NCBI GenBank assembly: GCA_001657295.1
Contig: LYSW01000002.1
Span: forward strand, 1-64,000
Length of the DNA stretch: 64,000 nt
DNA from: Oceanicaulis sp. BBD 1991-10
GTDB taxonomy: Bacteria; Pseudomonadota; Alphaproteobacteria; Caulobacterales; Maricaulaceae
Direction of reading: 5' to 3'
Both the position numbers and the translations under genes were made by a program. Positions 53,502 to 61,493 of the stretch are shown here, in pieces; position 1 is the first letter of the stretch, and the number at the start of each line of letters is the position of its first letter. The notes under the pieces are model-generated. The model made no database searches, had not been told where the DNA came from, and saw nothing but the letters and a program-made list of their open reading frames with translations.

Positions 53502-55319
53502 ATGGGCCTGTTTCAAGCGCTGAAGCGTGAGTGGTTCTACACGACTGAGCTGGCGCGCCTCTTGCGCACGCTGAAGTCGATTTCCGCGGAGTCCGAAGAT
53601 CTCACGCCCGATCTTCTCGAACGCAGCGTCGACGCCCATGCCGACCGCATCGCTTTTCAAACCGATGAAGGCGCGGAGATCAGCTACGCCGCCTTCGACG
53701 CCTACGCCAACAAGGTCGCGCACTGGGCCGTGGCCACCGGCATCGAGCCGGGCGATACGGTCGCGCTCTATATGGCGAACCGCTGGGAATATGTCGCGAT
53801 CTGGTTCGGCCTGTCGAAAGTCGGCGTGCTCACGGCTCTGGTGAATAATCAGGTCACCGGCAAGGCGCTCGCGCACGGCCTGACGATTTCCGAGGCCAAG
53901 CACGCCGTCGTCGAAGGCGCGCTGGCGGAAGCCTACAAGACGTCCTGTGATCTCGTGGACTGCCAGATCACCGCCTGGGTCACCGACGGCGTGGTCACCG
54001 ACATCGCGGGCGCGCAGGATTTCCGCAGCGCGCTGGACGCCGTGTCGGCTGAGCGGCCGGACCGGTCCCGGCGCCAGCATCTGCGCGCCAAGGATCCGTG
54101 TCTGAAAATGTATACCTCGGGCACCACCGGCCTGCCCAAGGCGGCGATCGTCGCGCATACCCGCGCGCTCTACTATTTGCAGGTGTTCGGCGTGGCGGCG
54201 AAAGCGGCCAAGGAAGACCGCATGATGATGATCCTGCCGATGTATCACGCCACCGGCGGGCTCTGCGGGGTCGGCGCGGCGCTGTCATTCGGCGGCTGCG
54301 TGCTGGTGCGGCGCAAATTCTCCGCGTCGCGCTTCTGGACCGACGCGGTCCAGTCCGGCGCCACGATGTTCATGTATGTCGGCGAGCTGTGCCGCTTCCT
54401 CGTCGCGGCCGAGCCGCATCCGGACGAGAAGAAGCACAAGATCCACACCGCCATCGGCAACGGCCTGCGTCCGGATGTCTGGCCGCGCTTCGTCGAGCGC
54501 TCCGGCATTCCGCGCATCATGGAGTTTTACGGCGCCACTGAAGGCAATGTCGGCCTGCTCAATCTGGACTCCAAGCCGGGCGCCATCGGCCGCGTGCCGC
54601 CGCACCTGTCCAAGCGCTTCAATATCCGGCTGGTGCAGTTCGACACCGAAGCCGAAGAGGTCGTGCGCGGCGCGGACGGCCTGGCCATCGAGTGCCAGCC
54701 GGGCGAAGTCGGCGAAGCGATCGGCGAAATCCGTCCCGAAGACGCGCGCTATCGCTTCGACGGCTACCAGGATGAAGAAGCGACCAAGAAGAAAATCCTG
54801 CGCGACGTCTTCCAGAAGGGCGATGTGTATTTTCGCACCGGCGACCTGATGAAGCGCGACAAGCAAGGCTATTTCTACTTCGTCGACCGCATCGGCGACA
54901 CGTTCCGCTGGAAGTCGGAAAACGTCTCCACCAATGAAGTCGCCGAAGTGCTGGGCGTTCATCCCGGCGTGGTCCAAGCCAATGTCTATGGCGTGGAGGT
55001 GGGCGATTATTCCGGCCGCGCCGGCATGGCGGCGCTGATGATCGAAGGCGACGCGATCGATCTGGCCGCGCTCCACGCCCACATTCACAAAGAGCTGCCG
55101 CATTATGCCCGCCCGCTCTTCCTGCGCGTCCACACCGAAACACCGGAAGAACACACCACCGGCACGTTCAAGCTGAAGAAGACCGATCTGGTCAGGCAGG
55201 GCTGGGATCCGGAAAGCATGTCCGATCCGCTCTATTTCGATGATCCGGAGAGCGGCGGCTATGTCGCGCTGACCCCTGAGATCCGCGCGGCCATCCTGTC
55301 GGGTAAATTGCGGGTCTGA
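53502..55319 (+). CDS. Long-chain-acyl-CoA synthetase (FATP type)
   Basis: A 605-residue AMP-forming ligase. The adenylate motif YTSGTTGLPKAA, FYGATEGN and the downstream YFRTGDLMKRD and DRIGDTFRWKSENVST segments mark the FATP/very-long-chain acyl-CoA synthetase group. It activates fatty acids with CoA and ATP at the inner membrane. GGAGG is about 10 bases ahead of the ATG at 53502. Its stop overlaps the start of the DUF924 gene (TGATG). Confidence 0.93.
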   Translation: MGLFQALKREWFYTTELARLLRTLKSISAESEDLTPDLLERSVDAHADRIAFQTDEGAEISYAAFDAYANKVAHWAVATGIEPGDTVALYMANRWEYVAIWFGLSKVGVLTALVNNQVTGKALAHGLTISEAKHAVVEGALAEAYKTSCDLVDCQITAWVTDGVVTDIAGAQDFRSALDAVSAERPDRSRRQHLRAKDPCLKMYTSGTTGLPKAAIVAHTRALYYLQVFGVAAKAAKEDRMMMILPMYHATGGLCGVGAALSFGGCVLVRRKFSASRFWTDAVQSGATMFMYVGELCRFLVAAEPHPDEKKHKIHTAIGNGLRPDVWPRFVERSGIPRIMEFYGATEGNVGLLNLDSKPGAIGRVPPHLSKRFNIRLVQFDTEAEEVVRGADGLAIECQPGEVGEAIGEIRPEDARYRFDGYQDEEATKKKILRDVFQKGDVYFRTGDLMKRDKQGYFYFVDRIGDTFRWKSENVSTNEVAEVLGVHPGVVQANVYGVEVGDYSGRAGMAALMIEGDAIDLAALHAHIHKELPHYARPLFLRVHTETPEEHTTGTFKLKKTDLVRQGWDPESMSDPLYFDDPESGGYVALTPEIRAAILSGKLRV

Positions 55320-55924
55320 TGCGGCCCGCGCCGGCGCCCGAGGACATCCTCGCCTTCTGGTTCGAAGAAGCCGGCGCTATGCGCTGGTATAAAGTCGATC
55401 CGGAGTTCGACGCCCTGATCCGGCGCAAATTCGGGCCGTGGCTGCACGGCTTTCGCGATGTGGACCGGGTCGCCGGCGACGCCTGGCTCGCCGCCCCGCG
55501 CTCGGGCCTGGCTCTGGTGGTCGCGCTGGATCAGTTTCCGCGCAATATCTGGCGCGGCTCGAACGCCGCTTTCGATCTCGATCCGCTGGCGCGTGAGGCG
55601 GCCGGCGTGATGATTGATCGCGGCTTCGATCTGGAGCTGACCGACGCCGAGCGCGCCTTCGTCTACATGCCCTTCATGCATTCTGAAGACATTGAGGATC
55701 AGCACCGCTGCGTCGAGCTCGCCGCAGAGCGCCTCCCGGCCGCCGACACGACATTGCGCCACGCCGAGCTGCACCGCGAAGTGATCGAGCGCTTCGGGCG
55801 CTTTCCCTACCGCAATGCGGCCCTGGGCCGTGAGACCACGCCGGAAGAGCAGGCCTATCTGGACGAGGGCGGATATGCGCCCGGCTCAAAACGCCCGGCA
55901 AAATCGACCGAAGGGCAGGAGTGA
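55319..55924 (+). CDS. DUF924 family protein
   Basis: A 201-residue helical cytoplasmic protein with the family blocks ILAFWFEEA, LALVVALDQFPRNIWRG, FVYMPFMHSEDI and RFPYRNAALGR. DUF924 proteins form a TPR-like fold and have no established function. Its start overlaps the stop of the acyl-CoA synthetase by one base, so they are co-transcribed. Confidence 0.9.
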   Translation: MRPAPAPEDILAFWFEEAGAMRWYKVDPEFDALIRRKFGPWLHGFRDVDRVAGDAWLAAPRSGLALVVALDQFPRNIWRGSNAAFDLDPLAREAAGVMIDRGFDLELTDAERAFVYMPFMHSEDIEDQHRCVELAAERLPAADTTLRHAELHREVIERFGRFPYRNAALGRETTPEEQAYLDEGGYAPGSKRPAKSTEGQE

Positions 55925-56022
55925 CGCGGCGGAAAATCATCTAAGAGTTTGAATTATAATAGTTCTGTTTCGGCAGGGCGCTTGCACCGGGCGGTGTGAA
56001 CCCCCGCTCTGGAGCTTGTCCC

Positions 56023-56253
56023 ATGCCTGCCGCCCGCGCCTCCCGCATCACGCCTGAAGATATCCGCATCATCGCCTTCACCCTGGTTGAGCGCCACGGC
56101 GCCCAGGCGCTGGGCTATGCCGACCAGGCGGTGTGCGAACTGGACGATAAGGGCGAAACCGAATGTGCGGACGCCTGGCGCGCGCTGCGCTGGGAGATTG
56201 AAGACGCGCTCTACGGCCGGATCGGACGCGAAACGCCGATCGCGCTGAACTAA
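56023..56253 (+). CDS. Small conserved-looking protein, function unknown
   Basis: A 76-residue protein with an ITPEDIRIIAFTLVERHG opening and a helical AWRALRWEIEDAL segment. It resembles small uncharacterised proteins seen in sphingomonads and relatives, but I cannot name the family with certainty. GGAGC precedes the ATG at 56023; a GTG at 55996 is less likely. It is followed after four bases by the SDR/dehalogenase-like gene. Confidence 0.68.
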   Translation: MPAARASRITPEDIRIIAFTLVERHGAQALGYADQAVCELDDKGETECADAWRALRWEIEDALYGRIGRETPIALN

Positions 56254-56257
56254 ATCG

Positions 56258-57013
56258 ATGCCGGATCAGAAGACGGCGCTGGTCACCAATTGCACCGACT
56301 TCGCCGGCCCGGCGGCGGTCGACGGCCTGACGAATGCGGGCTGGCGGGTTTTCGCCCATGACCGCAGCTTCGACGATGACACCGCCTGGGAGCGCTTCGC
56401 CGGCTCGCGGCCTGGCCTGAAGCGCATCTCAGCGCGCGATCCCGAGGCGGTCATCGCGGAGATATTCGATCGGGCGGCGCGGCTCGACGCCCTTGTCAGC
56501 AATGATCACTGGCCGGCGAAATCGGCGCCGGCGCAGACCCTGCCGGTCGCCGATCTGCGCGCCAATCTGGAGCGGCTGGTCGTCGATCCCTTCGTCCTGA
56601 TCGGTGCGGCGATCCCGCATTTCAAAGTCCAGGGCGGGGGCAATGCGGTGATGATCACGTCCAACCGGACACGCCTGCCGCAAGCCGGCGCGGCGATCCC
56701 CGACGCCGCCCGCGCCGGACAGAACGCCCTGGTGAAATCCCTCGCCATCGAGCTGGCGGAGCACGGCGTGGCGCTCAACGCCATCGCCCCGAATTTCCTG
56801 TATTCGGAAGCCTATTATCCCAAGGCGATCTTTGAAGAGACCGAGGCGGGCCGCGCCCATGTGCGCGAGTGCGTGCCGGTCGGGCGGCTGGGCGCGCCGG
56901 ACGAAATGAGCGAGCTGGTTGTTTTCCTGGCCGGCGCCCGGTCCCGCTTTTTGACCGGCGCGATCATCGACTGGTCCGGCGGCTGGCCGGCGGGCGCGCC
57001 AAGGCCGGTATAG
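56258..57013 (+). CDS. Halohydrin-dehalogenase-like SDR lacking the catalytic tyrosine
   Basis: A 251-residue SDR-fold protein. Instead of a glycine-rich NAD motif it has T10-x4-F15-x-G17 (VTNCTDFAG), the halide-site pattern of halohydrin dehalogenases. The catalytic S-x12-Y-x3-R pattern appears as S135, P148 and R152: Ser and Arg sit at exact spacing, but the Tyr position is Pro. PNFLYSE and VGRLGAPDEMSELVVFLAG further match that family (HheC has PNYLHSE). It probably does not carry out the normal epoxide-forming reaction unless another residue substitutes. It lies four bases after the small protein gene. Confidence 0.82.
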   Translation: MPDQKTALVTNCTDFAGPAAVDGLTNAGWRVFAHDRSFDDDTAWERFAGSRPGLKRISARDPEAVIAEIFDRAARLDALVSNDHWPAKSAPAQTLPVADLRANLERLVVDPFVLIGAAIPHFKVQGGGNAVMITSNRTRLPQAGAAIPDAARAGQNALVKSLAIELAEHGVALNAIAPNFLYSEAYYPKAIFEETEAGRAHVRECVPVGRLGAPDEMSELVVFLAGARSRFLTGAIIDWSGGWPAGAPRPV

Positions 57014-57102
57014 GTCAAGCCGGTCCCGGACCTGGACAGGGCCTGCGGGCGTCTTGAAGAAGCGCCCCGCTGCGCCTCGAAAAAGACGCGTTAAAATTGT
57101 AT

Positions 57103-57134
57103 TTGACTCATATTTATTATTAAAGTTGTATTAT
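57103..57134 (+). promoter_or_regulatory. Candidate promoter of the protease pair
   Basis: In a sharply AT-rich stretch (57090-57135), TTGACT (57103-57108) matches the -35 consensus in five of six positions. A TATTAT hexamer (57129-57134) matches the -10 in five of six, although the 20-base spacer is long. The AT-rich patch contrasts with the high-GC surroundings. Confidence 0.4.
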
Positions 57135-57246
57135 CGGAGTGGCGTTTTCATGCGTCTTCGCACTGCCCCTGTCTTGCAGGATCTGTGCGCCCTCAGACGG
57201 GTTTGGAACGGCTGCTAAGGCTGAATTTGAAACCGGAGGACGCGTC

Positions 57247-58209
57247 GTGGGACAAACGCAACACATTGATTTATCAGTCTCAAGCCCAACGAACGCGCCG
57301 GACTTATCCCTCACCGGCACGCCGAGCGCATCCTTCGCCAGCAATTACTCCACTTGGGCGATTTATGATGGTGGCTCGATGACCTTCACGCTGAATTTGC
57401 AGCATCAGCGCGGGGTCAATCTCATCTTCACCCTGTGCTCGACCATCAATAATGGCGTCGTCGATTGCCCGGTGAATATTTCAGTCAACGGCCACAGGGT
57501 TGTCACCAATTGGCAATCCAGCAATCTGAATTTCTACAACTGGTCCTGGTATCTGGACCAATCCTTTATGACCAGCGGCGACAACACGATCACGATCGAA
57601 CTGGTTCCGGGCAGTCAGAACCGCGTCTTCGTGAAGGGGATCAGCGTGGTCGAATTCGACTGTCAGACACAGACTGAGTCGAACTGGTGCTGGGATGCGA
57701 CCGGGGTGAGCCTGGCGCTCTTCTATGATCCGACCTCGGGCTGGACGCAGTGCAAGTTCGCCAACCTGCATTTGGGTCAAACCGATTGCTGCACCAATCC
57801 GAGTTCGTCAGCCTGCAATCAAGGCGCATGGCCCAACATTGCATGGCCGAAAATCATGCAGCTTGAGTCCAATATCACGGTCAGCCATGGCACCTCGTCG
57901 ACCGGCACCCCGACGACATCGAGTACGGAGCTGACGAGCGTGACGAATGCGTTTCAGTCAAAGCTCAATGAATCCAACGTGGTGGGCTGCAATGTCGACT
58001 GGTGGCAGAGCAATGGATCCAGCTATTGGAGGGTCGGCGGGCATATCGTCATCGTGACCGGAATGAGCGGGAACCAGCAATATGTCACGGTGCAAGATCC
58101 CGCCACCGGATACCATGTGGTGAAGCTGTCTGACTTCGTGAACGCCTATGCAGGCCAGGGATATCTCGGCAATCAGTATTACACGAGCGGTCCGGTCGTG
58201 CCGGCCTAA
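57247..58209 (+). CDS. Papain-like cysteine protease (C70/AvrRpt2-like) with N-terminal beta domain
   Basis: A 320-residue protein. Residues 1-135 look like a beta-sandwich (TWAIYDGGSMTFTLN, GDNTITIELV). The C-terminal domain has the papain-like set: oxyanion Gln Q142 (or Q140) and nucleophile C148 in QTQTESNWCW, H266 in GGHIVIVTG and D284 in VQDP. QC...CC cysteines (169, 181-182) are typical of C70-type peptidases. There is no signal peptide. The GTG at 57247 is chosen because GGAGGA lies seven bases before it; the frame is open upstream to a GTG at 57139 without support. Codon use is more AT-rich than in its neighbours. A partner gene follows after 13 bases. Confidence 0.75.
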   Translation: MGQTQHIDLSVSSPTNAPDLSLTGTPSASFASNYSTWAIYDGGSMTFTLNLQHQRGVNLIFTLCSTINNGVVDCPVNISVNGHRVVTNWQSSNLNFYNWSWYLDQSFMTSGDNTITIELVPGSQNRVFVKGISVVEFDCQTQTESNWCWDATGVSLALFYDPTSGWTQCKFANLHLGQTDCCTNPSSSACNQGAWPNIAWPKIMQLESNITVSHGTSSTGTPTTSSTELTSVTNAFQSKLNESNVVGCNVDWWQSNGSSYWRVGGHIVIVTGMSGNQQYVTVQDPATGYHVVKLSDFVNAYAGQGYLGNQYYTSGPVVPA

Positions 58210-58222
58210 CTGAGGAACGGAT

Positions 58223-58801
58223 ATGGGAATCTCAACGCGATTTGAACCGGCGCCGCAGGCATCCTTGCTCGCGATAAAGGACGCAGCCGATCACATGGAT
58301 GAAAGCGATCTGCCTGCCTTGGCGGCGACATTGCGCGCCACGCAAACGTCCGATGCCGCAAGACCGCACGGCGTTTATTCCATTCCCGTCGACGCCGCGC
58401 GCGACGGGACCGGTCTGGAGCACGCGGTACGGACTGGATGGCGGTATTTCGCGCCTGACAACCGGGCTATCGAAGTCCATGACGACGGCAGCGAGACCCA
58501 TCGGTTCGGAGACATCAATTCAGGGCCTTTTGCAGAAGGCATGCATGATGCCCTTGAAGCTCTAAGCGATCCCTCACACGACGCGGTCGGGGAATTCGTG
58601 GTGAGCTTCCTGCGCGTTCGACCGCTCAATGTCTTCGCCCTCTGGCTGAGGGGGGAGGACGGCGATCAGATTGTTCCGCTCGCACCGGCGCCTGCGCCCT
58701 TCGAGCCTAATGCGCTGCTGACGCCCGAGCAGTTCAATGCAGCGCTTCAAGCGGTTGCGCTGGACGTGAGAGACAATCCCTTCGCCACCCCGCCGCGATA
58801 G
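58223..58801 (+). CDS. Partner protein of the papain-like protease, function unknown
   Basis: A 192-residue acidic protein that I do not recognise. The N-terminal third is helical (LLAIKDAADHMDESDLPALAA); the middle has RYFAPDNRAIEVHDDGSETHRFGD and a possible beta core (VVSFLRVRPLNVFALWLRG); the end is Pro-rich. No signal peptide or membrane helix. GAGGAACGG lies before the ATG. With only 13 bases after the protease stop it is almost certainly co-transcribed and may inhibit, regulate or be cleaved by the protease. That is inference. Confidence 0.65.
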   Translation: MGISTRFEPAPQASLLAIKDAADHMDESDLPALAATLRATQTSDAARPHGVYSIPVDAARDGTGLEHAVRTGWRYFAPDNRAIEVHDDGSETHRFGDINSGPFAEGMHDALEALSDPSHDAVGEFVVSFLRVRPLNVFALWLRGEDGDQIVPLAPAPAPFEPNALLTPEQFNAALQAVALDVRDNPFATPPR

Positions 58802-58830
58802 CGGCCCCGGCTGATCGCGCGCAGGCGGCG

Positions 58831-60576
58831 CTACCGCCCCGCCATCATCGCGTCGCGGACCGAGCGGAATTCATTGCCGTCATACCAGTTCGGCCAATCC
58901 TCGCTGTCGGTGACCTGGCGGGCGACGTCGTACATGAGGTCTGTGGACTGCACGAAGCCGCGCATGTCCCAGTCAGGATCGAACTCGTCCGACGGTTTGT
59001 GATAGCGGTCCAGGCGATAGCCGGCCTCGATCTGCGCGCCGTATTCCGCGCCCAGCTCTGCGTGAACCGAGCCTGAGTCCGCATACAGCATCGGCACGCC
59101 GCGGCGCGCGAGGGTGACATGGTCGGAACGGTAGAAATAGCCGGCTTCCGGATTGGGGTCGGGCGACAGATACATGCCCCGCGCCTCGGCTTCCTCCCGC
59201 AGGATGTCCTCCAGCTGAGAGGAGCCGTAGCCGATCACGACGATGTCTTCGGTGGGCCCGATCGGCAGCATGCCGTCGAAATTAAACCCGGCCACGGTCT
59301 GGGTCAGCGGGATCAGCGGATTCTGGGCGTAGTATTCCGAGCCGAGCAGGCCCTGCTCCTCGGCCGTCACCGCGACGAAAATCAGCGAGCGCTCCGGCGG
59401 GGTTTCGGCGTTGGCGAAGGCTTGCGCCAACTCCAGGATCGCCGTGGTGCCCGTCGCATTGTCCACGGCGCCGTTATAGATTTGATCATCGCCGGCGAAG
59501 TTCAGCCGCTCGCCGATATGGTCCCAGTGGGCCATGAAAAGCACGTATTCATCCGGCCGGGTCGAGCCGCGCACCTGCCCTGCGACATTGTCCGAGCTTA
59601 ATTCGCGCAATTCATTGGTCAGGGTCGCCGAGAGCTGTGCGCCGGTCATCTCGACCGGCGTGAAATCGGCCGTGGCGGCCAGCGCCGCCTGCTCGGCGAA
59701 ATCCAGGCCGGCCGCTTCGAACAGCGCGATCCCGGTCTCTTCGGTCACCCAGGACTGGACGTCGACCATGTCGATATCCGCGCTGGAGGCGAGGATGAAT
59801 TGCGGCCCGGACCAGCTCGCGCGCACCGTGCCCCAGGGATAGCTGGCCGGCTCGGTCTGGTGGATGATGATGGCGCCTTCCGCGCCCTGTCGCGCGGCTT
59901 CCTCGAATTTATAGGTCCAGCGCCCGTAATACGTCATGGCTTCGCCGTTGAACGCCTCGCCGCGATTGATGAAGCCGGGATCATTGATCAGCATGACCAC
60001 GGTCTTGCCGGTCACATCCACGCCCTCATAGTCATTCCAGCCGAACTCCGGCGCCACCACGCCATAGCCGACCCAGACGAGATCGGAGTCTGCAAGGCTC
60101 ACATCGGTCACCGGATTCTGGCTCCAGTATGTGACATCCTCCAATGCGGTCAGGCCCATGGCTTGCCCGTTGACGGTGATCTCATAGCTGGAGCGCGTCT
60201 CCTGCAGGGTGGACTCGATCAGCGGCACCGGCTGGAACCAAGTGCCGTTCACGCCCGCCGGCTCAAGGCCCGCACGCTCCATCTCCGTGGCGATCCACTG
60301 GGCGGCCGGTTCGCCCTTTTCGCTGGCCGGTCCGCGCCCGCCGAAGCGATCGTCAGACAAGGTTTCGATGCGATAGCGGAAATCCGCCTCGGTGATCGCA
60401 GGCTCGGTCGCCTGGTGGAAGGGCCAGTCCGCCGCCGGCTCGGCGGCGGCGGTCTGCGTCGCGGCGCCGGATTCGGCTTGCGTGGCGTCGGGCTCCGGCG
60501 CGCCGGTCTGCCCGCCGCCCGGATTGCATGCGGCGACCGCGATTGCGCATAGTGTTGATGTTATAAAATAACGCAT
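58831..60576 (-). CDS. Exported M28-family metallopeptidase lipoprotein with PA domain
   Basis: A 581-residue lipoprotein: lipobox AVAAC with C17, then a Gly/Ala/Glu-rich linker. A protease-associated insert (about 170-320) precedes the M28 domain with zinc and catalytic residues in AHWDHIG, VDNATGTT, AEEQGLLGSEYY and FYRSDHV. It resembles bacterial aminopeptidases or glutamate carboxypeptidase-like enzymes, likely acting on peptides outside the cytoplasm. It converges on the protease-partner gene. Confidence 0.92.
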   Translation of the reverse strand: MRYFITSTLCAIAVAACNPGGGQTGAPEPDATQAESGAATQTAAAEPAADWPFHQATEPAITEADFRYRIETLSDDRFGGRGPASEKGEPAAQWIATEMERAGLEPAGVNGTWFQPVPLIESTLQETRSSYEITVNGQAMGLTALEDVTYWSQNPVTDVSLADSDLVWVGYGVVAPEFGWNDYEGVDVTGKTVVMLINDPGFINRGEAFNGEAMTYYGRWTYKFEEAARQGAEGAIIIHQTEPASYPWGTVRASWSGPQFILASSADIDMVDVQSWVTEETGIALFEAAGLDFAEQAALAATADFTPVEMTGAQLSATLTNELRELSSDNVAGQVRGSTRPDEYVLFMAHWDHIGERLNFAGDDQIYNGAVDNATGTTAILELAQAFANAETPPERSLIFVAVTAEEQGLLGSEYYAQNPLIPLTQTVAGFNFDGMLPIGPTEDIVVIGYGSSQLEDILREEAEARGMYLSPDPNPEAGYFYRSDHVTLARRGVPMLYADSGSVHAELGAEYGAQIEAGYRLDRYHKPSDEFDPDWDMRGFVQSTDLMYDVARQVTDSEDWPNWYDGNEFRSVRDAMMAGR

Positions 60577-60812
60577 AATATCAGGCCCCTAGCATTGTCA
60601 GGGGCCATGGTGCACTTGATGAACGAAGTCGCAAGAGGCTCGGTTTTATCGGCCCGGCCAAACATAGCGCGGCGCCGGCGCCTCAAATGGGTCAGCGCCC
60701 GGACCGCCTCCGGCGGCCGCGATGACGGCGGACCGGACGCATCTGTGTGCGATCTTCCGCCATCCCCCGGCTTGTCCGGGGAAAAGGCGCCGCAACGATC
60801 AGGCGACGCGCC

Positions 60813-61493
60813 TTACTCCCCCACCCGGCGGAACTCATACGCTGCGCCGCCCGGCACCAGGAAGGCGTAGCCGCCGTCGGGCAGAATCCCTGCTTCGGAA
60901 TAGCGGATGGCGTCCGGCGTGACGTCTATCGCGGCGAAGATGCCCATCTCGCGCCCGGAGCGCGTCGTGATGCGGCAGTCCTCGGGCGCGACCGTGAACC
61001 GAAGGCCGGCGTCGCCCAGCCTGTCCGGCTGCAGCGCGCAGCCGTCCGGATAGCCGATCAGGTCGTCGGCCGACAGCTCGGAGAAGGCGCCCGGTTCAGC
61101 CCCGCGGCCGGCATAGGGCGCGGCGTCGCGGAAGGTGAAAAAATCCATGCCGCCGGGGCGTCCGTCCTCGTTTTCGTGGAACACCCAAATGCGCTGGCGG
61201 CTGATTTCGCCGTCATCGCGGCGCCATTCCAGATACACGACGTGCTCGCCCAAGGCCGGCGCCTCGATGCGATAGAAATCCGCATATTGCAAATCGAGCC
61301 AGTCATAGGGATGAGCCGCAGCGGGCGGACGTTTCAGGTCCTCAGGCGCGGCGTCATATTGCGCCTGGTTCGACCAAGACCCCGCCAGGTCTGAGAGCAC
61401 CGCATCGACTGGGTATTGGGGCATGACGGTTTCAGCGCCTGTGGCGCAGGCGATCAGGCCTGACGCCGCGAGGCTGATCAGAACTCGTTTCAT
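60813..61493 (-). CDS. CpcT/CpeT-like lipoprotein
   Basis: A 226-residue probable lipoprotein: lipobox LIAC with C16. The body follows the CpcT/CpeT (DUF1001) pattern: L-S-D-L-A-G-S-W-S-N-Q-A-Q-Y, a DFYRIEAPALGEHVVYLEW segment and RQRIWVFHEN. In cyanobacteria this family attaches bilins to phycobiliproteins; non-phototrophs keep relatives of unknown role, so a lyase function should not be assumed. Its ATG overlaps the stop of the amine oxidase gene (ATGA). Confidence 0.8.
   Translation of the reverse strand: MKRVLISLAASGLIACATGAETVMPQYPVDAVLSDLAGSWSNQAQYDAAPEDLKRPPAAAHPYDWLDLQYADFYRIEAPALGEHVVYLEWRRDDGEISRQRIWVFHENEDGRPGGMDFFTFRDAAPYAGRGAEPGAFSELSADDLIGYPDGCALQPDRLGDAGLRFTVAPEDCRITTRSGREMGIFAAIDVTPDAIRYSEAGILPDGGYAFLVPGGAAYEFRRVGE

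Noticed and set aside
52983-54248. Minus-strand frame running from the acyl-CoA synthetase into the gap after cydX
   Set aside because: It is antisense to the synthetase for most of its length. The free part lacks the third-position GC bias seen in the plus-strand small frame and has no start signal of its own.
57139-57246. Upstream extension of the papain-like protease to a GTG at 57139
   Set aside because: The extension has no ribosome binding site and is neither a signal peptide nor a domain, whereas GGAGGA sits correctly before the GTG at 57247.
60577-60812. Possible gene between the M28 peptidase and the CpcT-like lipoprotein
   Set aside because: Short Arg/Pro-rich frames only, without start signals or motifs; the stretch is best read as the M28 promoter region and the end of the CpcT-like transcript.
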